In this document: piece after piece, positions 21,958 through 31,718 of the stretch | How the letters are laid out: each line of letters starts with the position of its first letter | Numbering within the stretch: the first letter of the stretch is position 1 | Source: Rhynchopus sp. YZ270_cl-10 | Lineage: Eukaryota; Euglenozoa; Diplonemea; Diplonemida; Diplonemidae | NCBI GenBank assembly: GCA_964035575.1 | Contig: OZ037897.1 | Location: 434,001 to 498,000 of the forward strand | DNA: 64,000 nt | Direction of reading: 5' to 3' | The notes under the pieces: generated by a model | Told to the model about the DNA's origin: nothing | Database searches by the model: none | The model's input: the letters and a program-made list of their open reading frames with translations, nothing else | Position numbers and translations under genes: made by a program

Positions 21958-22000
21958 CATAAGATGACCCTAAGCCTCTCCGTTGCTTAGTCACCAAAGT
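21958..22000 (+). repeat. dispersed repeat A, copy 1
   Basis: Family A is about 38 bp: AAGATGAAC, stem CTAAGC, loop CTCTCTGT, stem GCTTAG, then TCACCTT. An outer pairing RGTGA/TCACC is possible in some copies. This copy has CTAAGC / GCTTAG with loop CTCTCCGTT. Confidence 0.8.
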
Positions 22001-22050
22001 TAATATGAACGTAAGCCTCTGTGTTTATTAGTCACACACAAAAATTCTTC

Positions 22051-22134
22051 TGGTGTGCCTTACCGCCCCTAAAATAGCAGAACGTAGCACAAAAAAAAAT
22101 AGCACCTCACCCCCCCCCCCCTTCAGCCACACCA
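22051..22134. mobile_element. mini TIR element (TGGTGTGGCTGA ends), copy 1
   Basis: Starts TGGTGTGCCTTACC and ends TTCAGCCACACCA, the reverse complement of TGGTGTGGCTGAA. The interior AAAATAGCAGAA...TAGCAC is shared with the copy at 40119. Confidence 0.6.
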
Positions 22135-22472
22135 TCTTCGGACACACAAAATCATCATTACGCTGCTACCTGGAGGAAAGAGTTAAGGACACACACACAC
22201 ACACACACACACTGCGGAATTATGCCCTACAGGGGCAGGGGGAAGAGGATCTAAAGGAAACGGAAAGAACAACACTCAGACCTGAGCACAGTATGCCACA
22301 GAACAGAAGACAGAAAAAACCCCCCCTGATTGGGTTGAGTGAAGAAGGGAAATAAGAAGAGATGAGGGGGAAAAGGAGGTTAAGAAGAAAGCTAGAAGCT
22401 ACGACTGTCGGTTGCGATTGGTTTGGCTTTTGTGCGCCAAAAACCGGAACCAAAAAAAGGGGGGGGGGGGGT

Positions 22473-22601
22473 AAAGTTGATAGTGCAAACAACGCTGGGA
22501 GACGCAGAGCACACTGACACTCCGCGGGGTTATCGAACCCCCGGAGTGTCGTTCGGAGTTGCTTCCAAGGGGGGGAACTGTAAGCAGGCACACAAATCAT
22601 T
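22473..22601 (+). repeat. dispersed repeat F, full copy 1
   Basis: About 130 bp shared with 63401-63533: GTTGATAGTGCAAA, GGGAGACGCAGAGCACAC, the hairpin GACACTCC..GGGGTT-ATCG-AACCCC..GGAGTGTC, GGAGTTGCT, and the end GGAACTGTAAGCAGGCACAC. The hairpin here is nearly perfect, with 8 + 6 bp around an ATCG loop. Confidence 0.8.
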
Positions 22602-22643
22602 CCCCCATGACAAGTAGAAAAAAAGAAGAAAAAAGGCAAAGTT

Positions 22644-22683
22644 TATAAGATGATACTAAGCCTCTCTGTGCTTAGTCACCTTC
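22644..22683 (+). repeat. dispersed repeat A, copy 2
   Basis: CTAAGC / GCTTAG stem with loop CTCTCTGT, preceded by AAGATGATA and followed by TCACCTT. Confidence 0.8.
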
Positions 22684-23025
22684 CTTAGTCACCAAAAAGA
22701 AACTCCTCGACAAGTAGGTGATTATTAGATTCGTGATGCAGTCACGATCCTTATTTGAGGGGACAATAATGACAAGAATGCTTTTTTTCTCTCACGTTAA
22801 AAAAAAAAACACATGAGGTGAAGTTGGTAGTGCAAAAAAAAAAAAGCGCCTCAAAGGACGCCGAGCACCTAATACACACACAAAAGAGCAATGGATAGAA
22901 ACGTACATAATGGGGGATTTGTTAGAGTATGTCTGGGTAGAAAGAATATATTTATAAAGGGGGTATAAAACAGATTGTATTCGCACAAAAAAAAATATAT
23001 ATATGGCAAACCCACAAAAAGAAAT

Positions 23026-25224
23026 TCACTGCAAACCTGCAAAGTATTTTTGTTCTGGGAGAATGTCGGCATCGATGATTTCCACTGCTTCCTCATCATC
23101 AGGTTCTGGGAAGCCGCCACCACCTCCTCCCCCTCCTCCTCCTCCTCCTCCACCTCCACCCCTCCCCCTTCCAAACCTACGCGGCTTTGGTGAGATCGGA
23201 GTACCGTCATCACGCTCCCGCTCCCCACTATTGGCACCCCACTGCTCATCCCCGATGAAGGTGGCACGGCCAAACCTGGACCTGGAGAGGGGGGTACCAG
23301 CGAGGGGGAGAGGGAGCTCCCTCTCACCACTGTCGTGCAGGGAGCCTCGCCCCTTGGCAGGGACCAGCATGGGGGTCGTGGCGTTGCTTAGAGAGAGGCC
23401 GGTCGGGCGGTAGGGGACGTAGGAAGGGTCCTGCGCGAAGCTGGAGTTGTTGCGCATTGCCAGACGTGAAGGCAGCGCTAAAGGCGTCATCGGGGGTTCA
23501 ACCATCTCCGACACACTTCCCACCATGGAGAGACGCAGAGACCCCCTCCCCACCATCGGCGTCATCACCGGTTGTGGCGTGCTTGGCGACACCGACGCTG
23601 TCTCCTCCAACAAACACGTATACAGCTCCGGATCCGCCATCACCGCCTCTTCTGCAACAGGCTGCGCTCTCTGCCGATGAATGTCACGTTGCAGATACGT
23701 CCTTCGCCCGGAAAGTGCAATATAAAGCTCAGTCCCAATGTCAAGAAGAACCTTCACCGCAAACAGCAGCACCACCACCGTCAACAACGACGCTGCGCTC
23801 GAGAACGGCCAAGAAGAAGGCTCGTCACGGAAGTACCCCACCGCCATGAGAAACGTGGCTGCCATCTGCAGCGCACTCTGGAGGACACCCACAATAGAAT
23901 CACGGAGGCGAACGTGAGGCCAGGCAAACCCTTCTGCCACAAGAATGAAAAGAAATATCGTAGATTCGGCAGACTTAACATAGGCACACCCTCGGTTCGA
24001 CCCTGGGCTCAGACTTTGCACTGCGCTGAGACATAACGCTGCTAGCGAATCCACCGCGAAGAACCACACACACCGCTGTTTGTACGTTCTAATGACCACC
24101 GCATAACGCTGCACCCACAGCCGCCTGCGGGTTGTGTTCACCCACTCCCCTTCTCCGATTAGAGTCGTGAACGCTTTTGATATTCGCCCCTCGGCCTTTG
24201 CGTAGACTCCGTACTCGGGCACCGCACCCACCACCTCCCGGAACAGCCAGCATGGTATGGCAATGCAGGTTAGCACCACCACCACACCGAGGAAGATGTG
24301 ATACGTCTCGTTTGGACGTACAATGAGGTTCATCCCTGCCAAGGTCAATCCTTGGTAAAAATATTGGAAAAAGAAGAGTGGTGCGGAAGGAAGCCGCATG
24401 AATCCTTGGATATCTAGCCCTGTAAAAAACCGTGGCGCAACCTTTGGTCCACAAAGACGTAGCAGAAGGAACACTACCATGCAGCACAGTGCAAAAATCA
24501 CCACAAAGCCTACATTCGCTAGGACTGCCCCAGCATCCATCGACCCACCGACGGAGAGCTGGGTAGGGTGCAGTGCTGGAGGGATTTCAGTGGTGCACCC
24601 TGCCGACACCAACGCAAGCCTTGTAACCGACCCACCATTCCCCCCTGCTGCTGCCGCCGCTGCGGACAGGGCTGCAGCACCACCCCCCTTTATCATATCC
24701 AGCACCCCTTCCTCAAGAAGCGGGGCTGGAGTAGATGGGATCGGCACCTCCGTTGCTGGGGCAGGTGACGGTACGTCTGTCGGTGGTGTTGCAGTGACGA
24801 TAGGAGCCTCGCTGATTGGCGTAAAGGTACCACTTAGGGGTACAATACTGCCCGGTGTGGTTGTGTTTGGTGCTTCAGTTTCGGGTGTGAGGGTAGCATC
24901 GATGAGATATATTGAATTGCGGTTGGTCCCTCCACACGGTGACGAAGGGCTTGCAATGCAAGGAGTGTCGCACTCATCAGTGTCCGCTATACCATGCCGT
25001 CCGTAGTCGTGGCCACAGAGACACTCCTTCCCCCACTGCAGCCCAAAGCAGCTGTACCCATCCACAGCGCAGAACGCACTGCACAACAATGGAGTACCAT
25101 GTACACCAGAGAGGTCTGCGGTGCCGTTCATATCCCGGTCACGTGGCAGGTCCACATAGCACCCAATGTACACTGCGCTGCCTATACCGTCTACTACCAA
25201 AACTGACAAAACTAACCCCAACAT
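23026..25224 (-). CDS. WSC-domain, about 7-TM membrane protein (732 aa)
   Basis: Start chosen at the ATG at 25224, because it opens a signal peptide (MLGLVLSVLVVDGIGSA). The frame continues upstream for 136 codons but only through low-complexity DNA, including a poly-Lys run from a poly-T tract. Residues ~17-108 form a WSC domain (VYIGCYVDLP..., CLCGHDYG, ending CGGTNRNSIYLID), a cysteine-rich carbohydrate-binding fold. A Thr/Pro-rich linker (110-175) follows, then hydrophobic segments near 236-257, 285-300, 310-330, 384-405, 421-438, 444-464 and 478-503. A cytosolic tail of about 230 residues ends with a long poly-Gly run encoded by a CCT/CCA microsatellite (near 23124-23165), then an acidic stretch. 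It could be a glycan-sensing or wall/matrix receptor, but I do not recognise the membrane family. Intronless as read. Confidence 0.85.
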   Translation of the reverse strand: MLGLVLSVLVVDGIGSAVYIGCYVDLPRDRDMNGTADLSGVHGTPLLCSAFCAVDGYSCFGLQWGKECLCGHDYGRHGIADTDECDTPCIASPSSPCGGTNRNSIYLIDATLTPETEAPNTTTPGSIVPLSGTFTPISEAPIVTATPPTDVPSPAPATEVPIPSTPAPLLEEGVLDMIKGGGAAALSAAAAAAGGNGGSVTRLALVSAGCTTEIPPALHPTQLSVGGSMDAGAVLANVGFVVIFALCCMVVFLLLRLCGPKVAPRFFTGLDIQGFMRLPSAPLFFFQYFYQGLTLAGMNLIVRPNETYHIFLGVVVVLTCIAIPCWLFREVVGAVPEYGVYAKAEGRISKAFTTLIGEGEWVNTTRRRLWVQRYAVVIRTYKQRCVWFFAVDSLAALCLSAVQSLSPGSNRGCAYVKSAESTIFLFILVAEGFAWPHVRLRDSIVGVLQSALQMAATFLMAVGYFRDEPSSWPFSSAASLLTVVVLLFAVKVLLDIGTELYIALSGRRTYLQRDIHRQRAQPVAEEAVMADPELYTCLLEETASVSPSTPQPVMTPMVGRGSLRLSMVGSVSEMVEPPMTPLALPSRLAMRNNSSFAQDPSYVPYRPTGLSLSNATTPMLVPAKGRGSLHDSGERELPLPLAGTPLSRSRFGRATFIGDEQWGANSGERERDDGTPISPKPRRFGRGRGGGGGGGGGGGGGGGGFPEPDDEEAVEIIDADILPEQKYFAGLQ

Positions 25225-26447
25225 TACACCAAAAAAAATTGTGCCAAACTCACTTCGGTGAAAGGGGGTGAACGAAGAGGTTTTTTTTTTTTTTTTTTTT
25301 TTTGTGTTAAGATCGCCCTGCCGCGACAACCATGTGTTGTGTGGAGGGTGGAGCAAAACAGTTCGCAGATGAGAGAGGGGGATAGGGAAGCGAATGGGTG
25401 TGTGGGGGTGATAAACCCCCCCAGAGAGCGATGCAGGTGATCTGTTAGGGGGGTGGGATAAAATAGGGATAAGAAAAGGGTAGGTGGGTACAGTGATTTT
25501 GCGCTGAAGATTATGACAAAAAAAATGTTCGAAAAAAAGGGGAAATGGTTGGTTCTCTTGAATCGGCGTGTGTTTTGTGGAATGTTTATGGAAAATGAGA
25601 TAGCCCTCTCGTACACACACATATGATATCACTGAGGGAAGGTACAGAAACGTTTGGGGCTAACAGACCATCAACACAACCAGGCAAGGAACTATAGTGG
25701 ATCAGGTACGGAGGTAGGGCAGTTTGAAAGTGTTTTTTTGTATGTTTTGAAAGTGCTTTGTGCTCTGTTTAATTTTGCTTGATAGTTTTGTAGACGTGGA
25801 GTTGGAGAGGAAGGGCGCGTTACTTTGTATGAGATTACGACTACGGTACGGTGGTAGGGTAGGCAAGCTGGTCAAAAATGGCAGTGGTAAAGGAATCAAA
25901 GCTTTGTAATAAAACAGGACGGGGGGGGGGGGAGCGTCTGGGGCACTTTTTTTTAGAAAAAGATAATCTGAAAAACGGCCGCTTTTTTAGAAAACACCTA
26001 ATTTTTTGGACGAGGGGGTAACCTCCCCCCTCCCCATACTGTACAAAAAAGTTAACGAAAAGGTCGGTGAAAGGGCAGTCCTAAGAAGCACGCAGTCACC
26101 TTGGGAAAGACACTTTAGAATAAAGTAAGGTAGTTAAGAAGTGGGAAACGCCTCGAATCGAGCGCAGGCAACCAGTTTAAAGTAGAGAGGGTGGAGCAAA
26201 CCCTAGGTGTGAGGGGGGGGGTGTGGGCGTGTCGAATAATGTCAGACACACATGTTCCCTTTTTTGCAAATGCCACGCCCGGCTTTTGTTCGTGTAAATT
26301 TTGATTGAGGCTTCGGCAATTTCGTCGTCATTCAAAAAGGGGGGGGGAAGAGAGAGAGAGTGAGAGAGTGAGAATGAGAGCGCACAGGAGTGCTATGGAC
26401 AAAGAAAATTGAAAATACAAAGCCCTCTGGTGACGGTGTAGCTTTTT

Positions 26448-26721
26448 TACCGACCCTCCCCCGTGAAATTGTCCCCCCCCCCAAAAACCGGTATTTTGCC
26501 CCGACGGACAATTTCAAGGCAGGGGGGGACAATTTCAAGGGAGTCGCGGGGACAACCTTTGCTCTCCCTTCTTCACACCAAAACGGCCACCCCCCTACAG
26601 TACGAGAAATTGTCCCCCCTTTTTGCCGTACGTGATATTGTCCCCCCCTCACTTTTTCCCCCAGGGGGGACAATTTCAAGGGGGTCGGAGGGGGGGACAA
26701 TTTCACGGGGGAGGGTCGGTA
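26448..26721. mobile_element. MITE, TIR CCGACCCTCCCCCGTGAAAT, TA ends
   Basis: TA-CCGACCCTCCCCCGTGAAAT at the left is mirrored by the right end ATTTCACGGGGGAGGGTCGG-TA. The interior carries several more GGGGGACAATTTCAAGG units in both orientations. It is non-coding. TA flanks fit a Tc1/mariner-type duplication. It lies next to a broken family J repeat. Confidence 0.75.
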
Positions 26722-26770
26722 TAAAAAAAAAAAGTGTGGCAACTGGACGAGTGTGTATGGCATTTTTATA

Positions 26771-27098
26771 TACCGTAAAAATATTTATTCTGGGCTGTAA
26801 CTATTCTGAGACAGAAGTGTACTGGACCGGAACAAAACTGGAACACTTGGGGTTTTTGGGGGTGTCCCAGTTTTGTTCCGGCCCAGAACAGTTCTGTTGG
26901 GGAATTTTTATCCCCATTCCCACTGCATAGTGCATCTTTGGGCAAAAAAAATTCGTCGTACTCCTCGTTTTTTTTTTTTTGACAAGGCACGGATACCCCC
27001 CCCAAAACAATGCTGGTGCGGAACAAAACTGGAACAATCGACGATTTTTTTGGGGTGTTCCAGTTTTGTTCCGGCCCAGAATAAATATTTTTACGGTA
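26771..27098. mobile_element. MITE, 25-bp perfect TIR beginning CCGTAAAAATATTTATTC, TA ends
   Basis: Left and right 25-bp ends are perfect reverse complements, starting TACCGTAAAAAT and ending ATTTTTACGGTA. Two internal inverted pairs of GGAACAAAACTGG/CCAGTTTTGTTCC lie inside, so the whole element can fold repeatedly. Non-coding. Confidence 0.82.
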
Positions 27099-27520
27099 TT
27101 ATGGCTGCACTAAATCCAACAAATTACCAAAAGCAAAGAGAGGGAAGCAACTCTATATTACAAACCTAGGCTATTGCGCTGTCACAGGCAGCACACCACT
27201 GTGCGCACAAGGCTCCGTTGTTATAGTACCGACTATGCGCGCCTATTCATGCAAAAGTGACCGGGGCGTCCACAAGGATCGCAACCCGTTTCCTTCTTTG
27301 TAAAAAGAAGGGAATTACAACGCCGCTATTATGCAACCTACACAAAAGGGATAACTCAAAGAATACAGAAACAAAACTTATAAACGCCAATACGCCAATA
27401 GTATTTAAGGCACGAAGCCGAGTTACCGGACAAGGTTTGGACAGAGCAAACCAACAGGAACCTATGGTCGGAGGCATATTTAAAACATTTATTTCAAATA
27501 CCGTGTCTGGAAAAAAAAAA

Positions 27521-27899
27521 TACAGTAAGACAACAAACATCGGTGGGGTAAAAACCCTCCTTAGAGTTTTGAAATCCCAAAATCCACCTTAGTTTTTACC
27601 CCTCCGGTGTTTTTACCCCACCTATGTTCCTACCCCACCGGTGTTTATACCAGTGGACATGATACTTTGGGGCAACATGGAAAATATGGGGAAATGAGGT
27701 GAGATATTGGGGAAAAGGGTGAGGCTTGCCATCAAAATTCTCATGTCCAGGGGTAAAAACACCGGTGGGGTAAAAACATCGGAGGGGTAAAAACCCTCCT
27801 TAGAATTTTGAAATTCCAAAATCCACCTTAGTTTTTACCCCTCCGATGTTTTTACCCCACCTATATTTTTACCCCACCGGTGTTTGTTGTCTTACTGTA
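27521..27899. mobile_element. Tc1/mariner-like MITE, TIR CAGTAAGACAACAAACA, TA duplication
   Basis: TA-CAGTAAGACAACAAACA at the left faces TGTTTGTTGTCTTACTG-TA at the right. The CAGT start next to a TA target is typical of Tc1/mariner elements. The interior consists of two near-identical blocks, each with GGGGTAAAAACCCTCC and TTTTTACCCCTCCG. No transposase. Confidence 0.85.
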
Positions 27900-27986
27900 T
27901 ATGGGCCAGAAAAATTGGTCCATAGAACGCAATGGTAAAAGGTCCATAATTATTCTGGTACATAGTTTTTTTCCAAGCACAGTGGT

Positions 27987-28012
27987 TTCTATTCTACTGA
28001 ATAGAAGGTAAA
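27987..28012 (+). repeat. dispersed repeat E, partial copy
   Basis: Has the family E core CTATTCTACTGAATAG, itself a hairpin, followed by AAGGTA. Confidence 0.6.
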
Positions 28013-28207
28013 ATCACGCAACAGATTGAAAACAGAAAATATTGGTTAAGAACAGCCGAAGCTAACATGATAGACGCGTGGGTCACACAAGCCCCTTCAT
28101 ATTAAAAGTGGCTGTTCGCCACTGTCATATTTCCATTTCAGACAAGGAACGTCTCCTGCACTGCTTTTTAGGGGTTTTTTAGAAAAAAAATCAAAAAGCC
28201 CTCATCT

Positions 28208-30631
28208 TCAATCAGAGTCGACGTCTGAAAGATCACATCGTAGTTTTGCATCGAGGAAGACTATGGCCACACCGCAGTCGTCTTCAGAACCTCTGTCACG
28301 TGCCTCCTGCACAAGAGCTTCTGCAACGACCTGGAAGTCAGAGTACACCTCCATTTCGGACCCAGAGGTTGCAGACAGAGCCGTCTGTGCTGTCGCGTCA
28401 TTGTCGGAGCACATATCCGCAAGACGTCGTCTGCAAAGAGAAAGGAGAAAAAAAAACAGTAACGATAAGTAGGGAAGGGAAGGGAAGGGTAGAGGGCAAC
28501 CATACCGCTGTAAACGGGTGCGGCTCGAATCGACGGAGTCGTCTTTATCCGAGAGCAGGGAGTCGTAGTTTCCTGTTTTGTGTTTTTTTTTTGAAAACTT
28601 GGTCGTCACCCGAGGACGCACTCCACTATAGAACACTTCTGCGTGATCCCTGATTTTTTTTTTTCCCATACCGAACATAGAAGAGGACGGCTTGCTGGTG
28701 ATGCGGGTGGAGGAGTCGTCGACGCGGGAGAGGGAGAGCATGCCCGCCCTCTGCGCCTGTGTGCACCCACGCCACGTACGCTTGCTGGTGTCGGTGCCTG
28801 TGGTGGTGGTTGGCTCGGTGACGGCCATGGAGCGGAGCACCTCGTCACGGCACTGCGACACAAAGCTGCACACCTCGTCGCCTTGCATCACATCCCAGAG
28901 GCCGTCGCTTGCTACCACCATGAACTCGTCGTCGTCGCGTATCGCGTGCACCATCGTTGTCGGCGTCCGCGTCAGCTTCTCCGCAATGTGCGCATCCCCA
29001 ATCGACCGTGTCACCGCAAGCGTACCCTCCACCCGCGCCCCGCCCATGATGTTCAGCACACACCCACCACGCCCGCGCACCAACTCTGCCTCCTCAGGGT
29101 CGCTCGCACGGTGGTCCTTCGTCAACGTCGTGACATGCCCTTTCCCGCCCACAACGGCACGCGAATCACCCACATTCGCGGCATATATGGTACGGTCACG
29201 GATAAGCACCGTCGTCGCTGTTGCCCCACACCGCATATTGCTTTCCGAGATAAACGACCTGTGCACCTCATGAAAGGCCACCTCCATGGCTCGCGTGGGG
29301 TCTGTCAGGTAGTGTTCTGACGTGCAGATCGCATGCGGCATTTGGAGTGTACACCACTCTGCAGCCTCGGGACCACCGTGGCCGTCGAAGATCGCACAGA
29401 AGTAGTCGTCTTGGCAGGCAGCACTGCGGCCACAATAACCATTAAGGTTTTTTAGGTTAATCACTGTATCCTCACAGTTCAGCCCTTCGCAGGAGACGTA
29501 CCACGTTCCCTCCAGAAAGCCGGGGGAGATGTCAACGTGCGCTGCATTGCCGAGCTCGGGGAGACCATTGAAGTCGATGCAATCCGGGTCGTCCGAGAGT
29601 GTCCAGTTGTTCCGTTCGCAGTACTCCCTTGCGAGGCGGGGGAACTGCGCAAACGCCTCGGACGCTACACACCGATCTGTACAGTTCCCTTGCAACGTCG
29701 ACTTCAACATCAAGAAGCACACCATCCGCTCAACCTCCTCACGCTCTGCTTCCGACACTGCTGGCGCTTCCTCCGCAGGAATTTGACACAACGACATATG
29801 CATACGCCTGCCTACCGTCCAGTTCAACGACTGTGCAGCGGGAGACAGGGGGGACGAACACACCCCCCCTAGAGACGCTCGCGAGGCGCCCATAGGGGAG
29901 GGGCAGACCTGGAGCTTGTCGGACATATAGACAAGCCAGGGGTGGTCGCGGAGGGCTTCGAACCATGTGTTCCCTCCAGAGCCGGTGACGAGGTCTGATT
30001 GGAGTTGTTTAAACTCATCGGAGACGAGAGGGTCGGTTTCAAGGTCGGTTTGAGAGGGGATGCCACCCTGCATGCGTAGACACAGCCACCGTGCAAGACC
30101 CCGCTGGTCGGACGCAACAGAGTCTTGCCCAGAGAGATGCGAGACAAACCAGTCATGTACCCGTACAGTTCCATGGTGCGCCGTGATATTAGACGGCTTC
30201 AAATTGAACCCTGCCGCCAATATCGAAGGCACCTTCCGATGCAGCAGATGCAGCGCATTGCACAACTGTAGTAAACGTTGCAGTACAATCTCCGGGGAGA
30301 GGTCCTGGTTCAGCGCTAAGGAGACATCCCATTTGGAGACAGTCCACACCACTCTGTGGGCTTCGTCTTGCCCAGCGTCGAGGATAGGTGCAATGCTTTT
30401 GTGCTGCACAGCGAGGCAGGACTTTAGCACCATTGCGGGGACCGGTTCACGGCATGGTATCACCTTCATAACCTGCTTCTCCTGCCCAGACTGCGAGTCG
30501 GCGTGCAAGACCACCAGCGAGCACGGTAACCTCACACACCCCTCCACCTCCTCACACCCGAGGAACTTCAGGACACGGTAGCCAAAAAGCTCCTTGGTCC
30601 CCCGCCACTGCCGCGACCGGAGCATCTCCAT
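28208..30631 (-). CDS. pseudokinase-PP2C phosphatase fusion
   Basis: Proposed exons are 28672-30631, 28506-28572 and 28208-28430, giving 749 aa. Both introns (28573-28671, 99 bp; 28431-28505, 75 bp) start GTATGG, end in AG, are multiples of three and lack stops, so the unspliced frame is also open. Splicing removes low-complexity peptides and joins SSMFG to NYDSLL. A third possible intron is 29831-29908. Residues ~15-240 resemble a kinase: VMKV for the lysine strand, GFNLKPSNI in place of HRDLKPSNI, and HDWF where DFG is expected. It is therefore probably a pseudokinase. Residues ~375-600 are a PP2C (PPM) serine/threonine phosphatase: FDGHGG, GATATT, ANVGDSRAVV, KDHRASDPEE, TRSIGD and SDGLWD. 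The metal-binding aspartates are present, so metal-dependent protein dephosphorylation is likely. The acidic tail has no known domain. A family C repeat lies inside the 99-bp intron. Confidence 0.88.
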   Translation of the reverse strand: MEMLRSRQWRGTKELFGYRVLKFLGCEEVEGCVRLPCSLVVLHADSQSGQEKQVMKVIPCREPVPAMVLKSCLAVQHKSIAPILDAGQDEAHRVVWTVSKWDVSLALNQDLSPEIVLQRLLQLCNALHLLHRKVPSILAAGFNLKPSNITAHHGTVRVHDWFVSHLSGQDSVASDQRGLARWLCLRMQGGIPSQTDLETDPLVSDEFKQLQSDLVTGSGGNTWFEALRDHPWLVYMSDKLQVCPSPMGASRASLGGVCSSPLSPAAQSLNWTVGRRMHMSLCQIPAEEAPAVSEAEREEVERMVCFLMLKSTLQGNCTDRCVASEAFAQFPRLAREYCERNNWTLSDDPDCIDFNGLPELGNAAHVDISPGFLEGTWYVSCEGLNCEDTVINLKNLNGYCGRSAACQDDYFCAIFDGHGGPEAAEWCTLQMPHAICTSEHYLTDPTRAMEVAFHEVHRSFISESNMRCGATATTVLIRDRTIYAANVGDSRAVVGGKGHVTTLTKDHRASDPEEAELVRGRGGCVLNIMGGARVEGTLAVTRSIGDAHIAEKLTRTPTTMVHAIRDDDEFMVVASDGLWDVMQGDEVCSFVSQCRDEVLRSMAVTEPTTTTGTDTSKRTWRGCTQAQRAGMLSLSRVDDSSTRITSKPSSSMFGMGKKKIRDHAEVFYSGVRPRVTTKFSKKKHKTGNYDSLLSDKDDSVDSSRTRLQRYGCPLPFPSLPYLSLLFFFLLSLCRRRLADMCSDNDATAQTALSATSGSEMEVYSDFQVVAEALVQEARDRGSEDDCGVAIVFLDAKLRCDLSDVDSD
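28592..28631 (+). repeat. dispersed repeat C, copy inside a PP2C intron
   Basis: GAAAACTTGG..CACCCGAGG.CGCACTCCACTATAG, antisense to the gene and lying wholly within the 99-bp intron. Shorter in the middle than other copies. If left unspliced it would be translated as part of the protein. Confidence 0.8.
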
Positions 30632-31122
30632 CCTCTGTGTTAGGTGCTACACGACGCACGACCCATAGAGTGACCCACAAGAGCACACAGAAGGGGGCGA
30701 GACGGGGCACTATTATGTTGCCAAAGAAGGCTTCGTCCCTGGAGAGAAGAGTGGGCAGGGGGGGCGAGGGGGGGGGGCGGGGTTGTGTGTGGAGGGGGGT
30801 CCTCTTGTCTAAAGAAGGCTTGCTGCGTGAGATGTACAGTAATATGTGAGTGAAGAGTGCCAAACTGTTGTCAAACCGCAGTGGGTTCAAGGACGGGGTT
30901 TTTTTTTGACTGTGGTGGTGGGTGGGTGGAGATTTTTTTGGGGGGAATGAGGTAGCAGAAAAATGTGTTGGATGTGCAATAGGGAAAGAGGGGTTGTGTT
31001 TAAAAAGAAAGGAGGGGGAAAACCGGGATGTGCTGATATAAAAGGGTCAAATGGGATAGTAAATGAGAAGCGGCTGCGGGTATCGTAAGAACTAAAAAGG
31101 TAGTAAAGAAAAAAGAAAAGTG

Positions 31123-31160
31123 TATAAGATGCATCTAAGCCTCTCTGTGCTTAGTCATCT
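31123..31160 (+). repeat. dispersed repeat A, copy 3
   Basis: AAGATGCATCTAAGC / GCTTAGTCATCT: the outer flanks are slightly changed and the inner stem is intact. Confidence 0.75.
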
Positions 31161-31352
31161 AAAAGAAAATGAAAAATAATGAAAATTGGACAATGTGCCT
31201 ATTGTGCACGCACATCTAAACAACCTCGCCAAATCAGGTCAATTAACGAACAAAGCAAAAATCCTTAAACGAACGTATGCCTCTTGCGAACAGACGCCTA
31301 AAAGAACCCTTTTTGTCTGACAACTCTATTGTATTCAACATTTTAATTTGTT

Positions 31353-31419
31353 TGATAAATTGTTGGAGTAGTGTAGTTGCCTCGGTTGTGTTTGCCACAG
31401 TTGTGCAATCTCCACTGTC
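31353..31419 (+). repeat. dispersed repeat B, copy 2
   Basis: GATAAATTGTTGGAGTAGTG through CAATCTCCACTGT. It is followed by AAAGTTCACTCACGAAAAGG, as is the copy at 47057, so the shared unit may be longer. Confidence 0.8.
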
Positions 31420-31456
31420 CAAAAAGTTCACTCACGAAAAGGCCTCTGTTTTTGTG

Positions 31457-31530
31457 GCTTGAAATACAATAAAGCCCTCTCGTGAACAGTGTACCTTTTG
31501 GTACACACCGGGTGGACCATGCAGTCCTAC
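31457..31530 (+). repeat. dispersed repeat J, copy 2
   Basis: Hairpin GTGTACC-TTTT-GGTACAC, then GGGTGGACCATGCAGTCC, which is also found after the copy at 40104. Confidence 0.75.
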
Positions 31531-31718
31531 ACCCCCCCGAGGCTGACCTGATATGCACTAAATTATGTCTTCTGTAAAGAAGCAACACAAAAATGAAACT
31601 GAACTTATTACGAACAACACATCACGCATATCTCCAACCCCTCCCCCACCATTTGGGCCCATATTCTAAGAATTACCCCCCTATTAGTTATCAAACACAC
31701 ACTCAACACTCAACACAC

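Larger units (their letters stand above)
17868..23025. other. intergenic region, repeat-rich, no gene supported
   Basis: Upstream of the RTX gene. It holds dispersed hairpin repeats, a palindrome at 19279, a heptamer array at 19926, a putative element with GAAATCGGG subterminal repeats (19699-20441), an inverted repeat at 21806 and a small TIR element at 22051. Between them are poly-A/T runs. Open frames here come from simple repeats and no protein family is recognisable. Confidence 0.7.
25225..28207. other. intergenic region with a cluster of TA-flanked MITEs
   Basis: No gene seen. It holds poly-T/A tracts, a truncated family J motif (about 26405-26440) abutting a MITE, three TIR elements (26448, 26771, 27521) and a partial family E copy (27987). 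The segment between about 27100 and 27500 is of more mixed composition but gives no recognisable protein. Confidence 0.7.
30632..31718. other. spacer between the PP2C and two-pass membrane genes
   Basis: The first 200 bp upstream of the PP2C start is unique-looking and G-rich. The rest is AT-rich with repeats A (31123), B (31353) and J (31457), then a unique stretch containing GAATTACCCCCCTATTAG (31672) that recurs at 58762. Confidence 0.65.

Noticed and set aside
25225-25632. 136-codon N-terminal extension of the WSC protein
   Set aside because: It precedes a clear signal peptide and is low-complexity, including a poly-Lys run from a poly-T tract.
29831-29908. A third intron in the PP2C gene (GTCTGC...CACAG, 78 bp)
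   Set aside because: Not adopted in the gene model: the start is not GTATG and the frame is open through it. Kept as a possibility in the notes.
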